This document shows, piece by piece, positions 16,399 to 23,989 of a DNA stretch of 47,286 nucleotides (position 1 is its first letter; each line of letters starts with the position of its first letter). A model generated the notes under the pieces. The model searched no databases. It was given only the letters and a program-made list of their open reading frames with translations, and was not told the origin of the DNA. The position numbers and the translations under genes were made by a program. The stretch spans positions 116,854 to 164,139 of the forward strand of contig MEGH01000017.1 in assembly GCA_001725415.1 (NCBI GenBank). Reading direction: 5' to 3'. The DNA is from Pseudonocardia sp. SCN 73-27 (GTDB taxonomy: Bacteria; Actinomycetota; Actinomycetes; Mycobacteriales; Pseudonocardiaceae).

Positions 16399-17403
16399 GT
16401 GGACCGTACCGCGATGTACCGGGCCATGGTGCGCATCCGCGAGTTCGAGGAGCGCGTCAAGCGGACCTTCGCCGAGCACCCCGGCGTCATCCGCGGGCAC
16501 ACCCACCTCGCCGACGGCGCCGAGGCGTCGATCGTCGGGTCGATCGCCGCGATCCGCCCCGGCGACCACGTGATGGCCACCTACCGCTGCCACGGCTATC
16601 CCATCGCCCTGGGCAGCGACACCACCGCGATGATGGCCGAGATCTACGGCCGCGCGAACGGGCTCTGCGGCGGCTACGGCGGCTCGATGCACCTCGCCGA
16701 TCCCGAGCGCGGGTTCCTCGGCACCTCGGGGATCGTCGGCCAGTCCATCCCGCAGGCCACCGGCGCGGCGTACGCCGCGCAGGTCCGTGGCGCCGGGGAC
16801 GTGGTCCTCTGCTTCTTCGGCGACGGTGCCAGCAAGCAGGGCGCGTTCCACGAGTCGCTCAACATCGCGTCGCTGTGGAAGCTCCCGATCGTCTTCGTCA
16901 TGGAGAACAACAGCTACAGCGTGTCGGTGCGCGTCGAGCAGGAGGACGCCAACGCCGCGGCCGGGGAACCGTTGGCCACCAAGGCGGTGGCCTACAGCAT
17001 GCCCGGCGTCACGATCGACGGCGGCGACCCCGACCTCGTCCACACGACCGTCGCCGAGGCCGTCGCCCGCGCCCGCGCGGGGGAGGGGCCGACGCTCGTC
17101 GAGTCCCTGGTCTACCGGCTCTCCGCGCACGGCAACTCCATCGCCCCGCCCGGGGTGCCGCTGCACTATCCCGAGCACGAGGCCGTCACGGTGTTCGGCG
17201 ACGTCGCCGAGTACGAGGCCGCACTGCGGGGCGACCCCGTCCCGCGGTTCCGCGGCGCGCTCGTCACGAGCGGTGCCCTCGACGCCGCCACGGCCGACGC
17301 GATCGCCGCCGAGGCCGCCGACGAGATGCAGCGCGCGGTCGACGGGGCGCTGGCCGGGCCGGACCCGGACCCCGCCGACGCCCTGCGCTTCGTCGTCGCC
17401 TGA
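16399..17403 (+). CDS. Thiamine-diphosphate E1 alpha subunit
   Basis: 334 residues from GTG 16399. Typical E1 alpha motifs are present: YRCHGYP near 62-68, GGYGGSMHL near 91-99, GDGASKQG at 141-148 and ENNSYS near 169-174. It forms the alpha chain of a ThDP-dependent dehydrogenase with the beta chain that follows 31 bases later. The C-terminal region differs from the other two alpha chains (no GHYxGDP segment but SAHGNSIAPPG), so this pair probably has another substrate. Confidence 0.9.
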   Translation: MDRTAMYRAMVRIREFEERVKRTFAEHPGVIRGHTHLADGAEASIVGSIAAIRPGDHVMATYRCHGYPIALGSDTTAMMAEIYGRANGLCGGYGGSMHLADPERGFLGTSGIVGQSIPQATGAAYAAQVRGAGDVVLCFFGDGASKQGAFHESLNIASLWKLPIVFVMENNSYSVSVRVEQEDANAAAGEPLATKAVAYSMPGVTIDGGDPDLVHTTVAEAVARARAGEGPTLVESLVYRLSAHGNSIAPPGVPLHYPEHEAVTVFGDVAEYEAALRGDPVPRFRGALVTSGALDAATADAIAAEAADEMQRAVDGALAGPDPDPADALRFVVA

Positions 17404-17434
17404 CCTGTCCTGGAAGAACCCGAGGGAGCACGAG

Positions 17435-18433
17435 ATGGCCCGCGAGATCACCTACATCGCCGCGATCATGGAGGGCATCCACCAGGAGATGGCCCGCGAC
17501 GACGACGTCCTGCTGATCGGGCAGAGCGTCGGCGGGAGCCCGGAGGACCCGTTCGTCGCCGCCTTCGGCCCCGACCGTGTGCGCGTCACCCCGATCTCGG
17601 AGACCGCGGAGATCGGCATGGCCGCCGGTGCGGCACTCGCGGGCAAGCGGCCCGTCGTCGACTGCACGATGGCCGAGTTCCTGCTCGTCGCCATGGACCA
17701 GGTCGTGAACGAGGCCAACCGGTTCCACTACATGTCCGGCGGCCGGGTGACGGCGCCGCTCGTGCTCAAGGCCGGCTACGGGTTCACCGCCGGCTGGGCC
17801 GGGCAGCACACCGGCTCGATCTACGGGATGTTCATGGGCGTCCCCGGGCTCAAGGTGGCGCTGCCCTCGACCCCCGCGGACGCCAAGGGGCTCATGGCCA
17901 CCGCGATCCGCGACGACAACCCTGTGCTCTTCCTGCACCACTACCTGCTCACCCTGGAGGCCGGCGACGTCCCCGAGGGCGAGCACCTGGTGCCCTTCGG
18001 GCAGGCCGCCGTCGTCCGTCCCGGTCACGACGTCACCCTCGTCGCGACGGGCTGGACCGTGCACCGGGCGCTGGAGGCGGCCGAGGAGCTCGCCGCCGAG
18101 GGAGTGTCTGTCGAGGTGATCGACCCGCGCACCATCGCACCGCTCGACGTCGACACGATTTTGGCGTCGGTCGAGCGCACCGGCAGGCTCGCGCTGGTCG
18201 ACCAGGCCACGAAGCACGCCTCGGTGTCGGCGATCATCGCCGCCGAGGTCGCCGAGGCCGGGTTCGCGTCGCTTCGCGCGCCGATCGTGCAGGTCACGGC
18301 CCTGGACGCGCCGATCGCCTACGCGAAGCCGATGGAGGACTTCGTGCTCCCGGACGTCGGCAAGATCGTCGCCGGAGTGCGCAGGGTGGTCGACGCGACG
18401 GTGTCCGGGCACAACACGGCGGCCGCGAGGTGA
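17435..18433 (+). CDS. Thiamine-diphosphate E1 beta subunit, divergent
   Basis: 332 residues from ATG 17435 with GAGGGAGCACGAG before it. The Glu that contacts ThDP is kept in TPISE, and MDQVVNEANRFHYMSGG, GQHTGS and PGLKVALPS follow the family. The usual GED near residue 30 is GQS (29-31), unlike the other two beta chains. It pairs with the alpha chain at 16399. The upstream frame is open for a long way but overlaps that alpha gene and lacks a start signal. The stop overlaps the next GTG (GTGA). Confidence 0.9.
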   Translation: MAREITYIAAIMEGIHQEMARDDDVLLIGQSVGGSPEDPFVAAFGPDRVRVTPISETAEIGMAAGAALAGKRPVVDCTMAEFLLVAMDQVVNEANRFHYMSGGRVTAPLVLKAGYGFTAGWAGQHTGSIYGMFMGVPGLKVALPSTPADAKGLMATAIRDDNPVLFLHHYLLTLEAGDVPEGEHLVPFGQAAVVRPGHDVTLVATGWTVHRALEAAEELAAEGVSVEVIDPRTIAPLDVDTILASVERTGRLALVDQATKHASVSAIIAAEVAEAGFASLRAPIVQVTALDAPIAYAKPMEDFVLPDVGKIVAGVRRVVDATVSGHNTAAAR

Positions 18434-19386
18434 CCACCGCGGTCTCGGTGGACACGCAGGTCCTGCGTGACCTCCTCGCCACCATGTGGCGCATCCGGGC
18501 CTTCGAGGAGCGGGTGGGCGCGCTCAAGCGTGCCGACGAGGTCCACGGTCTCATCCACCTCTCCATCGGCGGCGAGGGTGTCGCCGCGGCCGTGTGCCGG
18601 CAGCTGCGCGACGACGACGCCGTCTACTCCGGTCACCGCGCCCACGGCCACGCCGTTGCCAAGGGCGCGCCGCTCGGCCGCGCGATGGCCGAGCTGATGG
18701 GCCGCGGGGGCGGGCTCTGCCAGGGGATGGGCGGGTCGATGCACCTCGTCGACGTCGCGCACGGTTTCCTCGGCGCCACAGGGGTCGTCGGCGGCAACAT
18801 CCCGCTCGCGCTCGGCTCCGCGCTCGCCGCTCGCCAGCAGGGCAGCGACGCCGTGGCGGTCGTGTTCTTCGGCGACGGCGCCGTGCAGGCCGGGTTGTTC
18901 ACCGAGTCGGTCAACCTGGCCACGCTGTGGCGGCTCCCGGTGCTGCTGGTGTGCGAGAACAACGGCTTCGCCGAGTTCACGCCGCGCTCGGCGCACACCA
19001 CGGTCGAGCGGGTCAGCGACGTCGTCGCGCCCTACCCGCTGCCGCGCCAGACCGTCGACGGGAACGAGGTCGCCGACGTCTGGACGGCCTTCTCCGGGCT
19101 GCTGGCGCGTGCTCGCCGAGGGGAGGGGCCGGCGTTGCTGGAGTGCCTCACGCACCGGCTGCGCGGCCACTACGAGGGCGACCCCGACCGCTACCGCGAG
19201 GCCGTCTCCGCCGAGGACCGGCAGCGCAAGGACCCGATCCTGCGGCTGCAGCGCGCAGGCCACGAGGCGGGCTGGCTGACCGGTTCGGAGTCCTTCGAGT
19301 CGGACGCCCGTGCCGAGGTCGAGGAAGCCGTGACCTGGGCCCGGTCGAGCCCGTTCCCGTCGTCCGTACCGGAAGAGCTCCGATGA
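18430..19386 (+). CDS. Thiamine-diphosphate E1 alpha subunit
   Basis: 318 residues, GTG start overlapping the preceding stop. Motifs: HRAHGHAVAKG near 69-79, GQ/GMGGSMH near 98-105, GDGAVQAG at 148-155 and ENNGFAEF near 176-183. The later GHYEGDPDRYR segment matches acetoin-dehydrogenase-type alpha chains and the partial alpha chain at the left edge. It pairs with the beta chain at 19383, with which it overlaps by 4 bases (ATGA). Confidence 0.92.
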   Translation: MTTAVSVDTQVLRDLLATMWRIRAFEERVGALKRADEVHGLIHLSIGGEGVAAAVCRQLRDDDAVYSGHRAHGHAVAKGAPLGRAMAELMGRGGGLCQGMGGSMHLVDVAHGFLGATGVVGGNIPLALGSALAARQQGSDAVAVVFFGDGAVQAGLFTESVNLATLWRLPVLLVCENNGFAEFTPRSAHTTVERVSDVVAPYPLPRQTVDGNEVADVWTAFSGLLARARRGEGPALLECLTHRLRGHYEGDPDRYREAVSAEDRQRKDPILRLQRAGHEAGWLTGSESFESDARAEVEEAVTWARSSPFPSSVPEELR

Positions 19387-20363
19387 CCCGCGAACTCACC
19401 TACGCCACGGCGATCTCCACGACGATCGCCCAGGCCATGCGCGCCGACCCCGACGTGTTCGTCCTCGGCGAGGACGTCTCGGCCGGCGGCCCCTTCACGA
19501 CGACCGCGGGCCTGGTCGAGGAGTTCGGCGCCGGCCGCGTCATCGACACCCCGATCAGCGAGGCCGCCATCTGCGGCGTCGCCGTCGGGGCCGCCCAGTC
19601 GGGGCTTCGGCCGGTCCTGGAGATCATGTACGTCGACTTCATCACCCTGGCGCTGGACCAGCTGGTGAACCAGGCGGCCAAGGCGCACTTCATGTCCGGC
19701 GGCCAGCTCACCGTCCCGATGGTGCTGCGCACCCAGGGCGGCGCCGGGCAGCGCGCGGCCGCGCAGCACTCGCAGAGCCTCGAGGCGTGGCTGACCCACG
19801 TGCCCGGCCTGACCGTGGTCATGCCGTCGGGGGCGGCCGACGCGGCCGGGCTCCTCGCGAGTGCGATCGCCTCGCCCGGGCCGGTGGTCGTCGTGGAGAA
19901 CAAGGTCCTCTACTTCCGCCGCGAACCCGTGCCCGATCCCGTACAGCCGGTCCCGCTGGGGAAGGCCGCGATCCGCCGCCCGGGCCGCGACGTCACCGTC
20001 GTCGCCCTGTCCCGCATGGTCGGCGAGGCCCTCGCCGCGGCCGAGGACCTCGCGGCGGAGGGGATCGAGGTCGAGGTCATCGACCCGCGCACCCTCGTCC
20101 CGCTCGACCTGGAGACGATCGTGGAGTCGGTGCGGCGCACCAACCGCCTCGTCGTCGCGCACGAGGCCGTCCTGCACGGCGGGTTCGGTGCCGAGGTCGC
20201 GGCGGCGGTACAGCATGCGGCGTTCGACGACCTCGACGCCCCCGTCGAACGCGTCGGCGCCCCGTTCCAGCCGATCCCGCTCAGCCCGCCCCTGGAGGAC
20301 GCCTACCTCCCCGGCGCCGCCGAGATCCGCTCCGCGGTACTGGCCACCCTGGGCCGAAGATGA
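19383..20363 (+). CDS. Thiamine-diphosphate E1 beta subunit
   Basis: 326 residues from ATG 19383. GED is present at 29-31, then DTPISEAAI, MYVDFITLALDQLVNQAAKAHF (conserved helix), RTQGGAGQRAAAQHSQSLEAW and the C-terminal VIDPRTLVPLD. This pair looks most like canonical acetoin/pyruvate-type E1. It ends the second + strand operon. Five bases after the stop begins the first of two 40-nt palindromes, which would serve as a terminator shared with the converging hydrolase gene. Confidence 0.92.
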   Translation: MTRELTYATAISTTIAQAMRADPDVFVLGEDVSAGGPFTTTAGLVEEFGAGRVIDTPISEAAICGVAVGAAQSGLRPVLEIMYVDFITLALDQLVNQAAKAHFMSGGQLTVPMVLRTQGGAGQRAAAQHSQSLEAWLTHVPGLTVVMPSGAADAAGLLASAIASPGPVVVVENKVLYFRREPVPDPVQPVPLGKAAIRRPGRDVTVVALSRMVGEALAAAEDLAAEGIEVEVIDPRTLVPLDLETIVESVRRTNRLVVAHEAVLHGGFGAEVAAAVQHAAFDDLDAPVERVGAPFQPIPLSPPLEDAYLPGAAEIRSAVLATLGRR

Positions 20364-20367
20364 CCCT

Positions 20368-20407
20368 GTGAGCGGGAATGGTCGCTACAGCGACCATTCC
20401 CGCTCAC
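20368..20407. repeat. 40-nt palindrome, copy 1 (possible bidirectional terminator)
   Basis: GTGAGCGGGAATGGTCGCT at 20368-20386 is the exact reverse complement of 20389-20407, leaving a 2-nt centre. It sits between the converging E1 beta and hydrolase genes and contributes the hydrolase stop codon (TGA on the - strand at 20406-20404). A near copy is at 21204-21243. The position fits a bidirectional terminator; the recurrence suggests a dispersed palindromic element. Confidence 0.9.
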
Positions 20408-21183
20408 GACCCCAGGAACGTCGCGATCGCCGAGCCGAGCGCGTCGGAGCGGTTCGCCGCGCTGATGTGGTCGCCCTTCACCGTGGCGAACGTGCTGTGC
20501 GGCAACACGTCTGCGAGCGCGCGGGCGTCGGCGGGGTCGTCGCGGTCGCCGCACACCACCAGCGTCGGGACGTCGATGCGGGCCAGGTCGGCGGCCGGGG
20601 TGTCGACTGCCGTGCCCAGGGCGAGCCGCAGCGCCGTCCGGTCGGCCCCGATGCGCGCGACGAAGTCGGTGATCCGCCCCTCCGGGCTGCCCGGTGGGAA
20701 CGTGCCGTCGGCCGGCGGCGGATCGGTGAGGACCTGCAGGAACACGTCGGCGAACGAGTGCCCGCTCATCTTCGTGGTCCCGGCGAGCCCCATGCCGGCG
20801 ACGACGAGCCTTCCCGGCCGGGCACCTCGGACGACGGCGCGCAGCGAGGTGCGTCCGCCGAGCGAGTAGCCGCCGAGGTCGAACTCGTCGTCGACGAGCT
20901 TCAGGTGCTCGAGCAGGGCGAACACGTCGTCGGTGACGACGTCGGGCGGGTAGTCGGCCGGGTCGTGGCTGCGGTCGCTGTCGCCGTGTCCGCGCAGGTC
21001 GGGCAGGATCACCCGCCGCCCGGCGGCGGCGACGGCCGCCGCGTGGCCGGGCGTGATCCAGTTGATGACGGCGGTGGAGGAGAACCCGTGCAGCAGCACG
21101 ACGGGCGCGCCCTCGCCGATCTCCCGGTAGGCGAGCCGCACCCCGTCAGGAGTGGTGAAGAAGGAGGGTGCGGAAACGGTCAC
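20404..21183 (-). CDS. Alpha/beta hydrolase
   Basis: 259 residues from GTG at 21183. The fold is clear: HGFSS oxyanion segment near 32-36, DLRGHGDSD near 62-70, nucleophile Ser107 in GYSLGG, Asp in CGDRDDPAD and His in GDHISA. It resembles esterases, enol-lactonases and C-C bond hydrolases. Both ends are bordered by the two palindromes: one supplies its stop, the other lies about 20 bases before its start. That framing suggests the gene may be transcriptionally separate from the ThDP enzyme gene upstream. The frame continues open upstream through the palindrome but without meaningful sequence. Confidence 0.88.
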   Translation of the reverse strand: MTVSAPSFFTTPDGVRLAYREIGEGAPVVLLHGFSSTAVINWITPGHAAAVAAAGRRVILPDLRGHGDSDRSHDPADYPPDVVTDDVFALLEHLKLVDDEFDLGGYSLGGRTSLRAVVRGARPGRLVVAGMGLAGTTKMSGHSFADVFLQVLTDPPPADGTFPPGSPEGRITDFVARIGADRTALRLALGTAVDTPAADLARIDVPTLVVCGDRDDPADARALADVLPHSTFATVKGDHISAANRSDALGSAIATFLGS

Positions 21184-21203
21184 CGGCCCATCCAACAGGC
21201 CTC

Positions 21204-21243
21204 GTGAGTGGCAATGGTCGCTATAGCGACCATTGCCACTCAC
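21204..21243. repeat. 40-nt palindrome, copy 2
   Basis: GTGAGTGGCAATGGTCGCT at 21204-21222 pairs perfectly with 21225-21243 around an AT centre. It differs from copy 1 at two places in each arm, and both changes are matched in the opposite arm so pairing is kept. It lies between the stop of the ThDP enzyme gene (21252) and the start of the hydrolase gene (21183). Confidence 0.9.
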
Positions 21244-21251
21244 AGGCGCCG

Positions 21252-22961
21252 TCAGGCGCACTCCACGTTCACCAAGGCCTGGCGGCCTTCCTCGCGGACC
21301 ACGCGCAGCGCCTTCTCCAGGGCCGGGACGAGCTCGGCGCGGGAGCGGACGCGGACGCCGAAGCCGCCGGAGGCCTCGGCGTAGGTCTCGAACGCCGGGA
21401 CCGGGTCGAGCCGGGCCAGCGGCGAGAGGTCGGCCGACGCGGCGGCGTGCCCGTCGGGGTGCACCTTGAGCGCCGAGGCCTGCACCGCGCCCCAGTGGTT
21501 GTTGCTGCAGACGATCGTCAGCACCGGCAGCCCGTGCATCGCCATGGCCTGGTGGCAGGCGGCCGGGTTGGCGAAGAGGTACGCGCCGTCGCCGAGCGTC
21601 GAGATGACCGTGGCGTCGGGGCGGGCGAGCTTGACCCCGATCGCCGCGGGCAGCCCCCAGCCGAGCCCACCGGCGGGCGGGGTTCCCAGGTAGGAGCCGG
21701 GGACGGTCGGGGCGAGCACCTCGGCCTGTGCCCAGTACTCGTTGACGACGACGGTCTCCCGGTCGTCGGAGCCGATCACCGAGGCCAGGGCGGCGTTCAT
21801 GGCCGCCTTCGTGATCGGCGCATCCGATGCGCCGGTCTCGGCGTCGAGCAGCGCCTGCCGACGGGTCCGCCAGCGACCACCCAGCTCCTCGATGCGCGAC
21901 GTGCGGCCGGTGTCGATCCGGTCGGCGCGCGCCTCCAGGGCCGGCCCGAGCGCGGCGATGAGCGGGCCGCAGCCCGCTGTGATCGTCAGGTCGGAGCGGT
22001 GCGAGCGGATCGGGTAGCGGCTGAAGTGCGGGTCGGGTCCCACCTGCACGACGACGGCGTCGTCGGCGGGGGAGACCGCGGCCGGCAGCCACGGGACGTC
22101 GAGGTCGAGGGTGACGACGACGTCGGCCTGGGCCAGGACCTCACCGGGCCGGTAGCCCAGGTGCATGGGGTGGTCGGCGGGCATGCTGACGTGCCGCGGC
22201 CCGCTCTCCACGACCCCGATGCCGTAGCGGCCGGCCAGGTCGGCGAGCGCGGCCACGGTGGCGTGCTCGGCGCCCGAGTCGCCGGTGACGATCAGCGGGA
22301 ACCGGGCCGTCGCCAGGTGCTCGGCGAGCGTGTCGACGGCGGCCGGGTCGGGATGGGCGCGCGTCGGCACCGGGGCGGCCGCCGCGGCGGGCGCGGCGAA
22401 CGTCGGCGCGGCGAGCACCTCGCGCGGCAGCGACAGGTACACCGGGCCGGGCGGGTCGGTGCGGGCCCGGTCGAGCGCCCGGTCGACGACCTCGCGGACC
22501 TGGGCGCCGTCGCGCAGCTCGTAGTCCCACTTCACCAGCTCGCGCAGCATCCCGGCCTGGTCGAACATCTCCTGGGCCCAGTGGATGCCGTAGTCGCGCG
22601 AGCCCAGGATGCCGTTCTCGAACAGCGGGGTGCGCCCCGCCGACAGCAGCACCGGCACCCGGGCGCTGGCGGCGTTGGACACCGCGCACACGGCGTTGGC
22701 CGAGCCGACGCTGGTGTGCAGCATGACCGCCTGCACCCGGCCGTCGCCCAGGTAGGAGCCGTGGGCCATCGACACGGCGAGGTTCTCGTGCGAGCACACG
22801 ATCACGTCGGGAAGGCCGAGACCCGACTCCTTCTGCCGGGCGTAGGCCTCGACGATCGTCGCGAAGTCGGTGCCCGCGTTGACGAACAGCCGGTCGACGC
22901 CGCGGTCGCGCAGGGCGACGAGGAACGCCTCGGCAACGGTCTCGGGCGAGCCCACCTTCAC
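21252..22961 (-). CDS. Thiamine-diphosphate-dependent decarboxylase/lyase, acetolactate-synthase-like
   Basis: 569 residues from GTG 22961, which overlaps the previous stop (GTGA). The three-domain ThDP fold is visible: the N-terminal pyrimidine domain with Glu59 in CSHENLAVSMAHG (the conserved activating Glu), a central domain, and the C-terminal GDGAYLFANP near residue 453 followed by CSNNHW. The family includes acetolactate synthase, benzoylformate decarboxylase, benzaldehyde lyase and oxalyl/hydroxyacyl-CoA lyases. No FAD evidence is visible. In this neighbourhood a 2-oxoacid decarboxylase or acyloin lyase is more likely than branched-chain biosynthesis. Confidence 0.88.
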   Translation of the reverse strand: MKVGSPETVAEAFLVALRDRGVDRLFVNAGTDFATIVEAYARQKESGLGLPDVIVCSHENLAVSMAHGSYLGDGRVQAVMLHTSVGSANAVCAVSNAASARVPVLLSAGRTPLFENGILGSRDYGIHWAQEMFDQAGMLRELVKWDYELRDGAQVREVVDRALDRARTDPPGPVYLSLPREVLAAPTFAAPAAAAAPVPTRAHPDPAAVDTLAEHLATARFPLIVTGDSGAEHATVAALADLAGRYGIGVVESGPRHVSMPADHPMHLGYRPGEVLAQADVVVTLDLDVPWLPAAVSPADDAVVVQVGPDPHFSRYPIRSHRSDLTITAGCGPLIAALGPALEARADRIDTGRTSRIEELGGRWRTRRQALLDAETGASDAPITKAAMNAALASVIGSDDRETVVVNEYWAQAEVLAPTVPGSYLGTPPAGGLGWGLPAAIGVKLARPDATVISTLGDGAYLFANPAACHQAMAMHGLPVLTIVCSNNHWGAVQASALKVHPDGHAAASADLSPLARLDPVPAFETYAEASGGFGVRVRSRAELVPALEKALRVVREEGRQALVNVECA

Positions 22962-23233
22962 TGCTCCTGCGGATGCGTCGCGACGGCCTCGACGGTGATG
23001 TCCATCCACGGGAACATCGGCAGCGACGCGAGGACGTCGTGCAGCTCGGTGGCGTCGGCGACCTCGTACAGGCCGATCGTCGCGTTGCGCCCGGGGACCC
23101 GCCACAACCGCTTGAGGTTGCCGGCGGCACGCAGCTCGTCGGCCCGGGCGCGCTCGCCCTTCTTCAGACGGGCGCGCTCCTCCTCGGGGGTGTCGACGGG
23201 CAGCCTGTTCTCGGCGCGGACCAGGAACTCCAT
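22958..23233 (-). CDS. Muconolactone delta-isomerase-like protein
   Basis: 91 residues, essentially the length of muconolactone isomerase. Matching features are MEFLVRAENRLP, the RARADELRAAG helix, LWRVPGR and SLPMFPWMDITVEAVATHP, close to the CatC consensus LP-LFP-MDI. CatC moves the double bond of muconolactone in the catechol branch of the beta-ketoadipate pathway. No catA or catB is near, so it may act on another lactone or be a ferredoxin-like-fold protein of different function. It overlaps the ThDP enzyme gene. Confidence 0.82.
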   Translation of the reverse strand: MEFLVRAENRLPVDTPEEERARLKKGERARADELRAAGNLKRLWRVPGRNATIGLYEVADATELHDVLASLPMFPWMDITVEAVATHPQEQ

Positions 23234-23259
23234 TGTTCGCCTCCAGAAGTGCGGGCGGG

Positions 23260-23982
23260 CTACGCCGCCGCGGCGGTGGCCATGGCCGCCGAGAGCAGGG
23301 ACTTGGCCAGTGCCTCGGGCGCGGTGACCATCGCCTCGTGGCCGGTGGGGATGGTGGAGACGGGCCAGCCGGCCGCCTCGGCGCGGGCGGCGTGCGCGGC
23401 GAAGGCCCGCATCCAGTCGGTGCACTCGACGAAGTGCGCGGGGACGTCGGCGTGATCGCCGGTGAGCTCGAGGCGCTGGGTGTAGGTGCGCCACGGGTGC
23501 GGGGTGAGCCGCGGCGAGAGCCACGACAGGTCGGCGTCGTCGGTGACGCCGAGGACGTGCAGCGAGCGCTGCGGGATCAGCCACCCGAAGCCGGCCGTCG
23601 CGACCGACTCGCGGTAGTGCGCGGCGACTTCCTCCGGGAGCAGGTCGATCGCCGCGTCGCCGTCGCCGCCGACGAACGCGTCGAGATAGACGCGCAGGGC
23701 CAGGCGCTCGGGGCGGCGGTCGGCCACCCCGGTCACGACCTGCCCCGCGTAGCTGTGCCCGACGAGGATTGCGTCGTGGCAGTCCTCGGCGTCCAGCAGC
23801 GCGACGACGTCCTGGATGTGGGTGTCGAGCCCGACGGCGGGGCTGAGCAGGTGCGCGCGCTCGCTCAGCCCCGTGAGGGTGGGCGTGAGCACGTCGTGCC
23901 CCGCCTCGCGCAGGTACGGCTCGACACGCCGCCACACCCAACCGCCGTGCCATGCTCCGTGCAGGAGTACGAACGTGCTCAC
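23260..23982 (-). CDS. Alpha/beta hydrolase, esterase/hydroxynitrile-lyase-like
   Basis: 240 residues, GTG start. It begins FVLLHGAWHGGWVW, a hallmark of the plant-type methylesterase/hydroxynitrile lyase branch that is also common in actinobacteria. Ser77 in GHSYAG is the nucleophile and the His of PTGHEAM completes the triad. It lies 7 bases after the MetE-like gene and 26 bases before the CatC-like gene in the same direction. Ester hydrolysis is the safest guess. Confidence 0.85.
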   Translation of the reverse strand: MSTFVLLHGAWHGGWVWRRVEPYLREAGHDVLTPTLTGLSERAHLLSPAVGLDTHIQDVVALLDAEDCHDAILVGHSYAGQVVTGVADRRPERLALRVYLDAFVGGDGDAAIDLLPEEVAAHYRESVATAGFGWLIPQRSLHVLGVTDDADLSWLSPRLTPHPWRTYTQRLELTGDHADVPAHFVECTDWMRAFAAHAARAEAAGWPVSTIPTGHEAMVTAPEALAKSLLSAAMATAAAA

Positions 23983-23989
23983 GCGTTGA

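Noticed and set aside
20368-21243. The two palindromes as a CRISPR array or insertion-sequence ends
   Set aside because: Only two copies exist, about 800 bases apart and enclosing an ordinary hydrolase gene; there is no transposase, no cas gene and no flanking duplication that I can see.
21252-22961. Acetolactate synthase for branched-chain amino acid synthesis
   Set aside because: No small regulatory subunit or ilvC is near, and the gene is embedded in a catabolic set under a GntR regulator.
21168-23327. Long + strand open frame of 719 codons
   Set aside because: It is antisense to the ThDP lyase and CatC-like genes and begins inside the second palindrome. No recognisable domain.
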